Part shown: one piece after another, positions 49,425 to 62,840 of the stretch
How the letters are laid out: each line of letters opens with the position of its first letter
Position numbering within the stretch: the stretch's first letter is position 1
The notes under the pieces: model-generated
Told to the model about the DNA's origin: nothing
Database searches by the model: none
What the model saw: the letters and a program-made list of their open reading frames with translations, nothing else
Assembly: GCA_020152595.1 (NCBI GenBank)
Contig: JAIGNY010001459.1
Coordinates: 1,204,501-1,268,500, forward strand
Source of the DNA: Chiridota heheva
Taxonomy: Eukaryota; Echinodermata; Holothuroidea; Apodida; Chiridotidae
Length of the DNA stretch: 64,000 nt
Direction of reading: 5' to 3'
Position numbers and translations under genes: made by a program

Positions 49425-50812
49425 TAGCAGGGAGGAATTCTGGCACGGATAAGGGAGCATGCAGGGAGGATTTCTGGCACAGAGAACTGTGCAGGGAGGA
49501 TTTCTGGCACGGATAAGGGAGCAGGGAGGATTTCTGGAACGGATAAGGGAGGATTTCTGGCACGGATAAAGGAGCAGGGAGGATTTCTGGCACTGATAAG
49601 GGAGGATTTCTGGAACGGATAAGGGAGCAGGGAGAATTTCTAGCACTGATAAGGGAGCAGGGAGATTTTCTGGAACGGATAAGGAAGCAGGAAAGATTTT
49701 TGGCACGGATAAGGGAGCAGGAAGGATTTATGGCACGGATAAGCAAGTGGGGAGGATTTCTGGAACGGATAAGGGAGCAGGGAGGATTTCTGGCACAGAT
49801 AAGGGAGCAGGGAGGATTTCTGGAATGGATATGGAAGCAGGGAGGATTTCTGGCACGGATAACCAAGAAGAATTTCTGGCACGGAAAAGGGAGCATGGAG
49901 GATTTCTGGCAAGAATAAGGAAGCAGGCAGGATTTCTGGCACGGAGAACTGTGCAGGGAGGAGGGAAGATTTCTGGCACGGATAAGGGAGCAGGGAGGAT
50001 TTCTGGCCTGGATAAGGGAGCAGGGAAGATTTCTGGCACAGATAAGGAAGCAGGGAGAATTTCTGGCATGGATAAGAGAGCAGGGAAGATTTCTGGCACT
50101 GATAAGGAAGCAGGGAGGATTTCTGGAATGGATAAAGGAGCGGGGAAGATTTCTGGCACGGATAAGGGAGTGGCACAGATAAGGGAGTGGCACGGATAAG
50201 GGAGCAGGGAGGATTTCTGGAACAGATAAGGGAGCAGGAAGGATTTCTGGCACGGATAAAGAAGCAGGGAGGATTTCTGGCACGGATAAGGAAGCAGGGA
50301 GGAATTCTGGCACGGATAAGGGAACAGGGAAAATTTCTGGCATGGATAAGGAAGCAGGGAGGATTTCTGGCACGGATAAGGGAGCAGGGAGGATTCCTGG
50401 CACAGATAAGGGAGCAGGGAGGATTTCTGGCATGGATAAGGAAGCAGGGAGAATTTCTGGCACGGATAACCAGGGAGGATCTCTGGCATGGATAAGGAAG
50501 CATGGAGTATTTCTGGCACGGATAAAGGAGCAGGGAGGATTTCTGGCACAGAGAACTGTGCAGGGAGGATTTCTGGCACGGATAAGGGAGCAGGGAGGAT
50601 TTCTGGCCCGGATAAGGGAGCAGGGAAGATTTCTGGCATGGATTAGGGAGCAGGGAAGATTTCTGGCACGGATAAGGGAGCAGGGAGGAATTTCTGGCAC
50701 GGATAAGGGAGCAGGGGATTTCTGGCACGGATAAGGGAGCAGGGAGGATTTCTGGCACGGATAAGGGTGCAGGGAGGATTTCTGGCATGGATAAGGGAGC
50801 AGGGAGGATGTG
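49425..50812. repeat. 30-bp minisatellite with 607-bp higher-order repeat
   Basis: About 46 units, core GGGAGCAGGGAGGATTTCTG followed by GCACGGATAA. A block with GATAACCA and, about 80 bp later, GAGAACTGTGCAGG occurs twice. Both markers are offset by 607 bp (aacc at 49861 and 50468; gagaac at 49944 and 50551). Frames of up to 434 codons (ARNPPCSLIR-like repeats) are artefacts of the ten-codon period. Confidence 0.96.
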
Positions 50813-51651
50813 AAATTACACTACAGAAATACACCCACAAGGAGTTACTTTACACCTACCCCAATCTGTGCCAGCCATATCGCACCATCACATTGGCCCA
50901 GTAACACAAATTAAGGCTCCACTATCCCTATACCAGTGCACTATACTTGATGACTTATAACTTTAAAGTACAATTATGGAATCTGTGAAACTTATACAGT
51001 AAGTATGTGTTGTAGACAGATAAGCAAATGATCAGTGGTCATTATGTTTCTTAATAAAATGTCATCCATCAAAGTTCTTTGATCTAATTTTTCCATAAAT
51101 AACTTTTCACCCAAAAAGGCAAAATCGTCATATGGACACAATGTTTATAGAATTCTAATCAAATTGTTTGATTGGTTGAACAAATTGCTGCATGCAATTG
51201 GTAAGTTGGCCGTTATTTCTCGGTATGTATTAAATAAAAGCCCAACCATTGACATTGTTTGAAATAGCCCAGTCGGTTAAGGTAATAGACTGGTTATTTT
51301 TCGAATTCCAGCAGAATCTTTTTTTTTTCTTTCAATTTTTTGCTTGATCTTTTTTCGATCATTGTCATTTTTGTCTAGTGATATTATTGTAGTAATATCT
51401 GACTAATATTTCACTTTTACTTTTTCTTTCTGACAAACAAGTTAAAAAAAAAAAAAAAATGGAAAAAAACAAGTTTCTTGTAGCGTTATAACATTATGCA
51501 CTGTGCATGAAACTTCACACACACGTCTCGCTGTACAAACAGACAGGGATCTTGTGCATTCACAATCGGAAGAGACATACATGTAAATGTTCTCCCTAAT
51601 TTCACTGATAGCTTCCCTCTTTAAATGTACCACTGTAAGTTTATATCTTAA
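50813..51651. other. Unique AT-rich sequence, nothing recognised
   Basis: No supported feature. Confidence 0.4.
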
Positions 51652-52221
51652 AGGAATATTCCCATGGTTTTTTGTTAAATTTTGTTTGAAAGAACATACT
51701 TTTAGAGCCAATTTGGTACAAAAATCAAATCGATATGATAATCCGTTAAGGAAACATAGATTTTTAAAGATTTCCCAACTGCATTTTGAAGTTTTTATGC
51801 AATATGATGAATTCGTGTTTGATGATGTCATAGAGACAATTCCAGTGCAAGTGTTTGTTTTCTTTGAATGTTAATTGGTTGTTTCAAGATGATTAGAAAC
51901 AATTTTCCAAAAGTGATTGAAGTAGGGTATATTTGGCAATGTATTTAAATACCTAACTTTCATCAATTTATTATTCTAGCAGGTTTTACTGATAAAAAAG
52001 GATGATAGATTTGAATGAAATACATCAACTTTGTGGGAGAATGTGTCGTTGTGATGTCACACTGAGCCTTTTTCTATTCGTTTATTGGCATTTTTTGTGA
52101 ACCTTAAAATATGAATATATCCTGGTAGGAATAATATATCAACATGATTTTTGTACTAAATTGTTTCTAAAAAAGTTTTTATTTTCTTATAAAAGGTTAT
52201 GAAAAAACATGGAAATATTCC
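51652..52221. mobile_element. 570-bp MITE (AGGAATATT family), complete copy
   Basis: Left end AGGAATATTCCCATGG. The right end, read inverted, is AGGAATATTTCCATG with one base uncertain at the junction. Flanks are TTAA (51648-51651 and 52222-52225). Inverted similarity continues with TTTTTTG/TTTTTTC and words such as TTTGGTACAAAAAT and TTAGTACAAAAATC. No transposase. Truncated sister copy at 39338-39654. Confidence 0.8.
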
Positions 52222-52534
52222 TTAAACTTCTTTAAACACTAACAAGTAGGTCATGTCAGCACTTGATTGGCAGACATTCATACACAGCCAAACTTGCCTC
52301 CAACCACAGCAATATTGACCAACGCAAGAACACTATCCTTAGTTGTCAGTTAATTTGTAAATGTTTGCCTAAATTTGAATAATTTACTCAATTAAGTTAC
52401 AGCCTCAGGCCCATTCTGTCAATAATTGTCACGAACAAAACTGTAATTAACTCTTGTAAGTGATGTTTATTTGCCAAACTACAGATAATACAATTAAATA
52501 ATGCTCATAAAAACTGCAAAGAATTGCATTAATT
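52222..52534. other. Unique sequence, nothing recognised
   Basis: No supported feature. Confidence 0.4.
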
Positions 52535-53345
52535 GTAAGTGTTATTGCATTCATTGTTATACAGTGTTATTGCATTCATTGTTTTACAGTGTTATTGCAT
52601 TCATTGTTTTACAGTGTTATTGCATTCATTGTTTTACAGTGTTATTGCATTCATTGTTTTACAGTGTTACTGCATTCATTGTTATACAGTGTTATTGCAT
52701 TCATTGTTATACAGTGTTATTGCATTCATTGTTATACAGTGTTATTGCATTCATTGTTATACAGTGTTATTGCATTCATTGTTTTACAGTGTTATTGCAT
52801 TCATTGTTATACAGTGTTACTGCATTCATTGTTATACAGTGTTAATGCATTCATTGTTATACAGTGTTAATGCATTCATTGTTATACAGTGTTAATGCAT
52901 TCATTGTTATACAGTGTTATTGCATTCATTGTTATACAGCTGTTATTGCATTCATTGTTATAGGGTGTTATTGCATTCATTTTATAGGGTGTTATTGCAT
53001 CTATTGTTATACAGTGTTATTGCATTCATTGTTATACAGCTGTTATTGCATTCATTGTTATACAGTGTTATTGCATTCATTGTTATACAGTGTTATTGCA
53101 TCTATTGTTATACAGTGTTATTGCATTCATTGTTATACAGTGATATTGCATTCATTGTTATACAGTGTTATTGCATTCATTTCATACAGTGTTAATGCAT
53201 TCATTGTTATACAGTGTTATTGCATCTATTGTTATACAGTGTTATTGCATTCATTGGTATACAGCTGTTATTGCATTCATTGTTATAGGGTGTTATTGCA
53301 TCTATTGTTATACAGTGTTATTGCATTCATTGTTATACAATATTA
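52535..53345. repeat. 25-bp minisatellite
   Basis: About 32 units, core TGTTATTGCATTCATTGTTA followed by TACAG. The GTTTTACAG variant is confined to the left part, and TATAGGGTG to the right part. Confidence 0.96.
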
Positions 53346-55199
53346 TTGTCATAAACAAAGTCTGTAATAAGAAGCTTTTCCTAAGTCAATTCTCCAATTA
53401 TTTTCTTGTTATTCAATCTACTATATATGAACAATTTTGAGTAAGGTATGAGAAATTTCCAATTGTCGTTACCAAAATCAGTATAATTTCCATATTACTG
53501 TACCTGCAGAGATTTATTGAAACAGGCAATTGAAGCCATTCCGCATATCTTTTATTTTAAGTAATAGTCATGCAGAAAATAATTCCTTTCTTTTGACAGC
53601 TTACTTGACAGGATCTACAGTATACGTACATTGGCAGATCACTTAATTCACACACAGTTATTGTATCAAGTGAACAAATACTCAACAGTAGGTCTGCTGA
53701 TTTCAGAAAATACTTTTTCTACGAATTTTCCACCACAATTAAAATTTCCTACACAAAGGCTCAAAATGATGGTAGAGATTTTTGCCTGTAAAGACTGTGA
53801 ACAATTTTGCATAGCTTTAATACTTAACAGGACTTGCTTTCAACATCTAATTAGTTTGTTTTCACTGACAAGAACATATCTGTATGCATGATGTCGTGCC
53901 GATTATTTCGCATATTGAATTTTTATTAATGAACATCTTCATCTTCAATCAAACTCTCATATCGATATGGACAAAACTCGATATATTTCAGTAATATACT
54001 CATTTCCAAACTATTCAATCTTAACCCATTAATACTTACAGTATATCTCTAAAGTGAAACTTAGCACAAAAACAACTTCCTGGCAATGTTTCACTCTGAA
54101 ACTTTTTTGATTAATATCCATTATTTTGGTTTCTATTGCTTTGCAGACCAAACCCTCCACATTTAAACTCTTCCTACTGTATAACACTGATCAGTGTTTT
54201 CCTTCTTTGTAAACTGAGGATGAAATAACCTTATTCTGCCTTTACACTCAGGTGTTTACAAAGTGCTACCTCCATGTTCACACTTTCATACATGTGGTTT
54301 ATTGGATAGGTTTATGTGTACAACACGTTTATTGCTCTGTTAAGTATTTGAATGTATTATTTTAAGAGGGGGAAGGGGGAATCACATAAGTTCAGTTTTA
54401 AACTTCTTCTCTCTCCTTTTCCATTCATTTTGTTTTGAATGGCAAATGTCCATAACACTTTTATTCATTTTGTTTACAATTTGTATATTGTATATTATTT
54501 CAGGTTTTGATGTACTGAGATGCATGATGGGAATAAATTACAACAAACAAACACTGTGCATCATCATTTCACCACTTAAGGAATAAAACCAGAAAATTCA
54601 TTGTCATACTGTAAGTCAAGACTTTACACATAGTCAGAAAAAAATCAAAAACAACTGATGATTAATACCATCTTGATTAGCCTCATCAGCTCATCATACA
54701 TAATGCAATATGTTAGTTCTACATGAGCAACTGATGTATGATGTATTCATCAAGCAATCGAATCATGACAATTATTGAACAAACATTTCAAATGTCCCTG
54801 TATATTGAATGCTCTTTGCTGTTAAGACTAAACTATTATCACATGAGCACAAGCTGGAAGACACTTAAGGTTCAAAAACCTGACTCAAGGTTGGATTACC
54901 TTGTTGTAAACCATGCAAACCTGGTTTAGGGGGAAAATAAAACCTCAGATTATGATGATTACATTATGATTGGAGAAGTCTGTTGGCAAATATCCCCTTC
55001 CCTGCATCGCATAAGTTTTCTAGGCTCCATGACTTTTACTTCAGGCAAAACCACTAAGATTTTGTATAGGTTTTATATGTTTAATGTTGATGAGTATGAT
55101 ACGGTACTTTACATATACCAAATTGTATCCACATCACGCATATGTAATGTATGATCAAAGAGCTTGCACACATGGAGAGCTGACGATCATAAAACATAG
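53346..55199. other. Unique AT-rich sequence, nothing recognised
   Basis: Several short frames (53631-53891, 54738-54929, 54966-55154) lack motifs and splice context. Confidence 0.4.
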
Positions 55200-55660
55200 C
55201 CTCCATGTGGGACACCCCATGTCCCACATGACATCCCACCCCATGTCCCACATGGCATTCCACCATATCTCCCACATGGCATCCCACCCCATGTCCCACA
55301 TGACATCCCATGTCCCACATGGCATTCCATCATGTCCCACATGGATCACATCCCATGTCCCAAATGACATCCCACCTCATGTCCCACATGACATCCCATG
55401 CCTTGTCCCACATGGCATTCCACCATATCTCCCACATGGCATTCCACCATACAGTGTCCCACATGGCATTCCACCATATGTCCTACATGGCATTCCACCA
55501 TATGTCCCACATGGCATCCCACGCTATGACCGGCATGGATCCCATCCTACATGTATGTCCCACATTAATCCAACCATATGTACCACATGACATCCCTCCC
55601 TATGTCCCACACGGCACCCCTTCCTATGTCCATATGCAATCACATCGTGTCACACTCCCT
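55200..55660. repeat. About 24-bp minisatellite
   Basis: About 18 imperfect units, core TCCCACATGGCATTCCACCA followed by TATG. Spacing varies from 19 to 30 bp. Confidence 0.92.
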
Positions 55661-55817
55661 GACTAAGCATACTAAATAAAAAAAAAGTCTGGTCAGGTCA
55701 TATACTGTAGCAACTTTATGCAAATGACCACAATAATAAAATAAACGTGAAGTTTAATAATCATGCCTGACACAGCTGTTGGTGCTCTAATATTTTGAAG
55801 AATTTTAAGGATTTTAA

Positions 55818-58017
55818 CCCTTACTCTACCACGTGGCGATAATATCGCCGTTTTAAAACTACTTTTTTCCGAAAATAAAATTGGGACCTTACCAACATTC
55901 TATAGGGGTGCAAATAGTTTCATTGCAAAGATCTCAGAAAGATCTTTCATAAAATGTATTTTTTGGGGAGGTCTATAACCACAATTTTTTAGCAAATTTT
56001 GTCAAAACATTCAGAAATTTACCTTTTTGCTCAAAATGTCCCGAAAAATGCATATTTTTGAAAAATTTACAAAAATTGCTAAGAAAATAAAATGAGATAT
56101 TTTCTTTTTATATATACTATGTAGACAAGTCATATTGTCCAAATCTAATAACACTTTGCTCATACCTGGTCACTATTTTTTAATTATTTGTAAAATATGT
56201 AAAATTTTGTGATTGTAGGTAATTTTTTGACCCTTTTTGTTAAAAAATCATGTGATCCACCCCTATATCGTAATGAAGTTTCAAACACCATTCTGTAGCG
56301 TAAACATCATGCTTTCACATGGATTGCTGCAATAAAAACATACCCCCTCGATCGTTGCTAAAACATTTTATAGCTACGTCACTCGAGTTATCTTTAGATT
56401 TTTTTGACATTTATGTTCAGGCGACAGAAGAATGTGTATCCCGAATCTTGTTTAAAAGTGAAACTGAGGATTAGGAAAAGTCAGAAGGCTATCGCCAGTG
56501 ATGGAGATCTTTTAGTACCTGGACCCAATCCAGAAGAGGCCTAAAAATTATCAGAACCAGGTAAAATGATTTTTTCAAATTTATAAAATCGTGAGTGCAT
56601 TTTTCAAACTTCATGCTTTACTAACGTTACTCGTTAGGCTTAACGTTATGCATAGCTAATGTTAGTTCTGATCCGTTCAAAATTAAGCAAAAGCAGTGTA
56701 ATTTAGCTCAGATTATTTACTTGTAAGGATTATAAACAAGTAAATGGGTCACTAAAATCTGACGTGGCTAACATGAATTGTCTTTGTTATAGTAATTTTG
56801 GATGAAACTTTACAGATCAATCTTTGGTTTGTAGTGCAACAGTGCCCTACTTCGCGAATTCTCGATTCCATGTTGTGAGGTTGTGGTGCAGTGGAGTAGG
56901 ATTATAATTTTAAGGGGAAAGGGTCCCATCTTGTTGGAAAGAGAGACATGTTTGGGGCAAGATGCCAATGGTGGGGGCCAAGCTGTCCCATGTAGGGGGA
57001 AATTATTTTCTTTGAAGCATTTTTGGATCCTGAAAGGGGACCATATTTTTTTTTTGAGGGAGGGGGATGGCATTTCCCCTGGTTCCCCCTCCCAATATAA
57101 ATAAGCCAGAAGCCCCACCCCACCCTTAACTCCTGTATTTCCTTGGAAACAGTTAAAATTGTATTTCTCTGAAGGATTGTCCTGTATTTGGACAAATTTA
57201 TTGACATTTCATATGCGATACCAGCTGTCACTGAAGAATTCCAAGTTTGGCAACGTCAACATGATTACTGATGCTTTGAACCATTTTTGAGTACCGTTTC
57301 AACAAGAATTCCTACAGGAATCAACAAAAGTAAGTTTCTACAAGACTTTCAGTATATCCTGAATAAATATAAGTATTTTCAAAGCTTCAAAAGGCTAAAA
57401 TTGGTTCATAAACTGAAAATTTTAAGCCTGCGCCTAATAAATGGGAAATTACTTAATTTGCATATCATTTGCATAACATTTTAATTGAAATTTGGGTGTA
57501 AACATTTCCTTTTTATTTTATATTAGTTTTGTGCATCATAGAAAGGAACAATGCATGTTTATAGGAAAGTATAGTGCCAAATCCTATCAGATAGATCAAT
57601 GGCAAAATCAGAGGTCAATTTTTCGGCCAAAAAACGTCAAACAAATTAAAATTTACATATGAATTTTTTTCTTGCTCCAAAAAATTCAAGAGTACTATCA
57701 AATGAAAGGTCCTTCTTTCAACAATTCATCAAATCTATCAATAATTTTTTTCTAATTAGCCACAAGAAAGCAGAATATTACAAAGATAGCAGTTTTAGGA
57801 CATCTAATAATCTCAATTAATGACCTCATTTGCATACATTTGCATAATTCACCAGATAATTATGCAAACCAACGTAAAGTTCAAAGTCTTAGCTTTCATA
57901 TAACATAAACTTATTACAGTAGAAAATGAAGATAAAGTTGTGAAAAAGTCCCCTTTCCAAAAAGTTACCTAAAATAACACTTACTTGTAAATCTCAAATG
58001 CTCTGGTAGAGTAATGG
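55818..58017. mobile_element. piggyBac-like element, 2,200 bp, inactive
   Basis: Left end CCCTTACTCTACCACGTGGC. The right end, read inverted, is CCATTACTCTACCAGAGCAT. Both are flanked by TTAA (55814-55817 and 58018-58021). A CCC start and TTAA target are the piggyBac signature. GGCGATAATATCGCC, a near-palindrome, sits just inside the left end. The interior is AT-rich with repeated TTTGCATA words at the right. About 57205-57290 has SLKNSKFGNVNMITDALNHF and then PFQQEF, faintly like the piggyBac transposase stretch before its first catalytic Asp. This is too short to be sure. No intact transposase. Confidence 0.75.
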
Positions 58018-58021
58018 TTAA

Positions 58022-58734
58022 ATTTGGGATAATCCAAGTGACACCTTTTGAGACTTGAGAACCGTGTCACCTATTTACATGATTATTTTTCAAATTGTTC
58101 CTACAGCCACCATCTTTCATTTAATCCTATTTATAAACAGTTACATGCTACTTTGGATTTTCACTATAGCTTCCTAATATTAATGAGAAAATGTCAGCTT
58201 CATTTATTACAGAATTTAGTTGTACCTCAATGTGATGTATTTGATTATGTATTAACACATCTTACTCTGCTTATGTTTAGTCATTCTTTGTAACACTTTA
58301 CATGATTGGTTTGTGGGTGAAATGCATATCATGATTGGATACCTTTGAAATGATTAGTATCTATTTTTCCTGGTAAGAAATGCTGCAAAATTCATAATCA
58401 TTTATTTTGCATTTAGGGAGATCAATCTTGATACTTGAGTATTCTTCATACTTTTGATCATATTTCAATCAGTCTTATATTGACAACTGGATTTGCTTTC
58501 TAATGTCCTTTTTGGTGTTGGTAGGGGTGGGGATTGATGATGACTAAATTTATACCTAGCTGGTATGTACTGTTGTCCTTTAAGGTAAATGAGGTTACAC
58601 CTTTAAGGCAATATTCTCGCAAAATCCTGAATTCCATACAATCACTTTTCACCAAACAAATAAAGCTTTCAGGGACCTGGGGCCCCTATTGGCGGGATTT
58701 GAGGGGGACAAAGCAAAGGAGATCCCATCCATTA
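58022..58734. other. Unique sequence, nothing recognised
   Basis: The plus-strand frame 58048-58293 has no motif. Confidence 0.4.
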
Positions 58735-59035
58735 GGGCCTGGCCCTTTCTAGAGCTCGTCAAATGCTTCATTCCTCACCTCAATGAACAAGTCGGAATTA
58801 GTCAATGTCAGAGTGGGTAGTAGTAGGTATATATCACATATGGTGAGTACTCATTGTGGTAAAGGCCACATAGGGTTGTACTCCTTGTAGTAGGTAAATG
58901 TCACACAGAGTGGGTACCTGGCCCTCTCTTGTGTTTGACAAAAGCCCTTTGCACTTACTTCCCTCCCCACATCCGTGAACAAGTCTGGCTCGGAATTGGT
59001 CAATATCAGAGTGGGTACTCCTCACAGTGGGTAAA
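58735..59035. repeat. Diverged tandem duplication, about 180 bp
   Basis: CCTGGCCCTTTCT...GAACAAGTCGGAATTAGTCA (58738-58804) returns as CCTGGCCCTCTCT...GAACAAGTCTGGCTCGGAAT (58918-58995), each followed by CAGAGTGGGTA. Confidence 0.75.
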
Positions 59036-59068
59036 TGTTACTCCTACATACTGTTTGGCAAGTACCCA

Positions 59069-59235
59069 GCTAGGGCCGTAATTCTCATTTGAAAAGGTGG
59101 GGATGGGGGACATGGCCTTTTATCCAAAAAGTGTATGGACAAAAGGCAAATTTTCCCCAAAATGTACTGAATTTTAAAAATTATATTGAAAAGTGGGGGA
59201 CATGTGCCCCCTGATTGGCCGGGAATTACGGCCAT
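59069..59235. mobile_element. Small hairpin (MITE-like) element
   Basis: GGGCCGTAATTCTC at the left end faces GGGAATTACGGCC at the right end, with GTGGGGG and GGACATG words inside. The 11-bp direct repeat GCAAGTACCCA flanks it (59058-59068 and 59236-59246). The ends do not match a superfamily clearly. An 8-11-bp target would suggest hAT or Mutator. Confidence 0.5.
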
Positions 59236-59246
59236 GCAAGTACCCA

Positions 59247-59921
59247 CCCCTCGGATTGGGTACATGTGATATGGTGAGTCATAGAAGACAAAATCTCATT
59301 TTCTTTTCCGCACACAATTTTCTTAAGCCTGAATATTGTTCACTTTAGCAACTAAACATTGTCAAGAAATGTTGGCCTATCCTTTAGTTTTACAACAGTA
59401 CCGAGTTTTACAACAGCACAAAACAAACTCATTAAGTATATCTGCACTGTGTAGATACGATGTGTTACACACAAGCTAATGCACCTATTACCTCAGGGGC
59501 CATCTCCAGAGAGCGGTGTCAAAGCTTATGTTGTGAAATGATTTAATGAGGGGTTTTCCGGGATTTTCACGACTTCCAATAACTGATTTAGGAGTTTGTA
59601 CGATGGCAGCAAAACTCACTGATATATGTGTTCTACAATCGTCCGCTCTCCATGTGTGGAAGCTCTTCGATATGATTCCAACGTTATGAATATACTCTAA
59701 TATCATTTTAATACAACATTAAGTGGTGCTTTTTGGCAAGCTGACGAAACCTCACAACCAACACCCACACTCAACCGTGTACATTAATTGTATAAAATAT
59801 ACCACAATGTAAAAGCAACTATCAGTCTATGAACTTAAGAGGTCTATGGACAAGGAGTTTACTTTATGCACAGAATAAACCTGTGGGTAAAGCAGTATTT
59901 GAAAAAACAGTATATTTAAGG
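59247..59921. other. Unique sequence, nothing recognised
   Basis: No supported feature. Confidence 0.4.
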
Positions 59922-62045
59922 AAGAGCTCATGTGGAATGTATGAACCAGGGAAGAGCTCATGTGGGATGTATGAACCAGGGAAGAACTCATGTGGAATGT
60001 ATGAACCAGGGAAGAGCTCATGTGGGATGTATGAACCAGGGAAGAGATCATGTGGGATGCATGAACCAGGGAAGAGCTCATGTGGAATGTATGAACCAGG
60101 GAAGAGCTCATGTGGGATGTATGAACCAGGGAAGAACTCATGTGGGATGTATGAACCAGGGAAGAGCTCATGTGGGATGTATGAACCAGGGAAGAGCACA
60201 TGTGGAATGTATGAACCAGGGAAGAGCTCATGTGGAATGTATGAACCAGGGAAGAGCTCATGTGGGATGTATGAACCAGGGAAGAGCTCATGTGGAATGT
60301 ATGAACCAGGGAAGAGCTCATGTGGAATGTATGAACCAGGGAAGAGCACATGTGGAATGTATGAACCAGGTAAGAGCTCATGTGGGATGTATGAACCAGG
60401 GAAGAGCTCATGTGGAATGTATGAACCAGGGAAGAGCTCATGTGGGATGTATGAACCAGGGAAGAGCTCATGTGGAATGTATGAACCAGGGAAGAGCTCA
60501 TGTGGAATGTATGAACCAGGTAAGAGCTCATGTGGGATGTATGAACCAGGGAAGAGCTCATGTGGAATGTATGAACCAGGGAAGAGATCATGTGGGATGT
60601 ATGAACTAGGGAAGAGCTCATGTGGGATGTATGAACCAGGGAGAGCTCATGTGGAATGTATGAACCAGGGAAGAGATCATGTGGGATGTATGAACCAGGG
60701 AAGAGCTCATGTGGGATGTATGAACCAGGGAAGAGCTTATGTGGAATGTATGAACCAGGGAAGAGCTCATGTGGAATGTATGAACCAGGGAAGAGATCAT
60801 GTGGGATGTATGAACCAGGGAAGAGATCATGTGGGATGTATGAACCAGGGAAGAGCTCATGTGGAATGTATGAACCAGGGAGAGCTCATGTGGGATGTAT
60901 GAACCAGGGAAGGGCTCATGTGGAATGTATGAACCAGGGAAGAGCTCATGTGGGATGTATGAACCAGGGAGAGCTCATGTGGAATGTATGAACCAGGGAA
61001 GAGCTCATGTGGGATGTATGAACCAGGGAGAGCTCATGTGGAATGTATGAGCCAGGGAAGAGCTCATGTGGGATGTATGAACCAGGGAGAGCTCATGTGG
61101 GATGTATGAACCAGGGAAGAGCTCATGTGGAATGTATGCACCAGGGAAGAGCTCATGTGGGATGTATGAACCAGGGAAGAGCTCATGTGGGATGTATGAA
61201 CCAGGGAAGAGCTCATGTGGAATGTATGAACCAGGGAAGAGCTCATGTGGGATGTATGAACCAGGGAAGAACTCATGTGGGATGTATGAACCAGGGAAGA
61301 GCTCATGTGGGATGTATGAACCAGGGAAGAGCACATGGAATGTATGAACCAGGAAGAGCTCATGTGGAATGTATGAACCAGGGAAGAGCTCATGTGGGAT
61401 GTATGAACCAGGGAAGAGCTCATGTGGAATGTATGAACCAGGGAAGAGCTCATGTGGAATGTATGAACCAGGAAGAGCACATGTGGAATGTATGAACCAG
61501 GTAAGAGCTCATGTGGGATGTATGAACCAGGGAAGAGCTCATGTGGAATGTATGAACCAGGAAGAGCTCATGTGGGATGTATGAACCAGGGAAGAGCTCA
61601 TGTGGAATGTATGAACCAGGAAGAGCTCATGTGGAATGTATGAACCAGGTAAGAGCTCATGTGGGATGTATGAACCAGGGAAGAGCTTATGTGGGAATGT
61701 ATGAACCAGGGAAGAGATCATGTGGGATGTATGACCAGGGAAGAGCTCATGTGGGATGTATGAACCAGGGAGAGCTCATGTGGAATGTATGAACCAGGGA
61801 AGAGATCATGTGGGATGTATGAACCAGGGAAGAGCTCTGTGGGATGTATGAACCAGGGAAGAGCTTATGTGGAATGTATGAACCAGGGAAGAGCTCATGT
61901 GGAATGTATGAACCAGGGAAGAGATCATGTGGGATGTATGAACCAGGGAAGAGATCATGTGGGATGTATGAACCAGGGAAGAGCTCATGTGGAATGTATG
62001 AGCCAGGGAAGAGCTTATGTGGGATGTATGAACCAAGAAAGAGCT
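59922..62045. repeat. 30-bp minisatellite, 2.1 kb
   Basis: About 71 units, core GAGCTCATGTGGAATGTATG followed by AACCAGGGAA. GGAATG and GGGATG variants alternate, and the unit carries a SacI-like GAGCTC. The left third is perfectly in register. From about 60640 on, single-base losses (GGGAGAGCTC) recur. Frames of up to 357 codons (YEPGKSSCGM repeats) are artefacts of the ten-codon period. Confidence 0.97.
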
Positions 62046-62837
62046 CATACAATCACTATGTAATTCTGTATTCTTCTTTTCTCAAAATCAGTTTTGTAGC
62101 TTAGATATTGTTGATAAGATCAAAACATTTTGCCATAAGCCATGATTGTTCAAGAGAGGACACTGGGACAGCTTTAATTTTCCATACCCTCCTCCCAACC
62201 AACCAACCAACCCCCCTCCCCCTTTCTCCACCACACAATGCTTGCTACGGACATTGCCAGAATCAGCCACTTAACTTTCCTTCAAAAAACTGTGGCAGAG
62301 GAATAATAGATTAATATCTATTACATAAAAATATGAATTGTTTGTAGTTTTGATTCAGACAAATGTAAAGGTTTACATACTCTAACTCACATCTTAAGGC
62401 TTCAAAATACATCAAATGATTGATTTTAAACAAACTTTTATGGAAATTGTTTGATACATTTTAAGCCTTAACCATGTTTTTTTTTAATGTTTTTTTTTAT
62501 TAATTTCAGTTCATTTTACGTTGCCTGTATCTGTTCATCCAATTTCTCATCAATAACTTCAATGCAGAGACATTAGGAACACTGGAAGGTAATGAGCATA
62601 ACTGTAAGCTCCCATAACATCGTACATGTGGTTCTTGTGGTAATCCCTATTTATAATATCTTACATCGAGCACTTAAAGCAATCGCATAATCAAATATTT
62701 TTCCCTGCCACTCAGCCCAATTCAGGTTGTCACACTTCAAGGGATATTGTGCAAAGAATTGATGGACTTTGAAGTGGTCAGCAGTGTCAAAATAAGGTCA
62801 TTGTTTTGATTAGCAATAATACATCTGTCATTTGTAT
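62046..62837. other. Unique sequence, nothing recognised
   Basis: A C-rich tract with repeated CCAACCAACC lies near 62192-62225. Confidence 0.4.
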
Positions 62838-62840
62838 GAT

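Noticed and set aside
49396-50700. 434-codon minus-strand frame with ARNPPCSLIR-like repeats
   Set aside because: It lies wholly in the 30-bp array, several other frames of the same array are also open, and no start or splice context exists.
53498-53570. Possible minus-strand exon ending in CTGCAG with a GTACAG donor
   Set aside because: The upstream acceptor is poor and the open stretch is very short.
59829-60902. 357-codon plus-strand frame with YEPGKSSCGM repeats
   Set aside because: Artefact of a 30-bp array. Frames on the opposite strand are equally open, and single-base losses later in the array break it at random.
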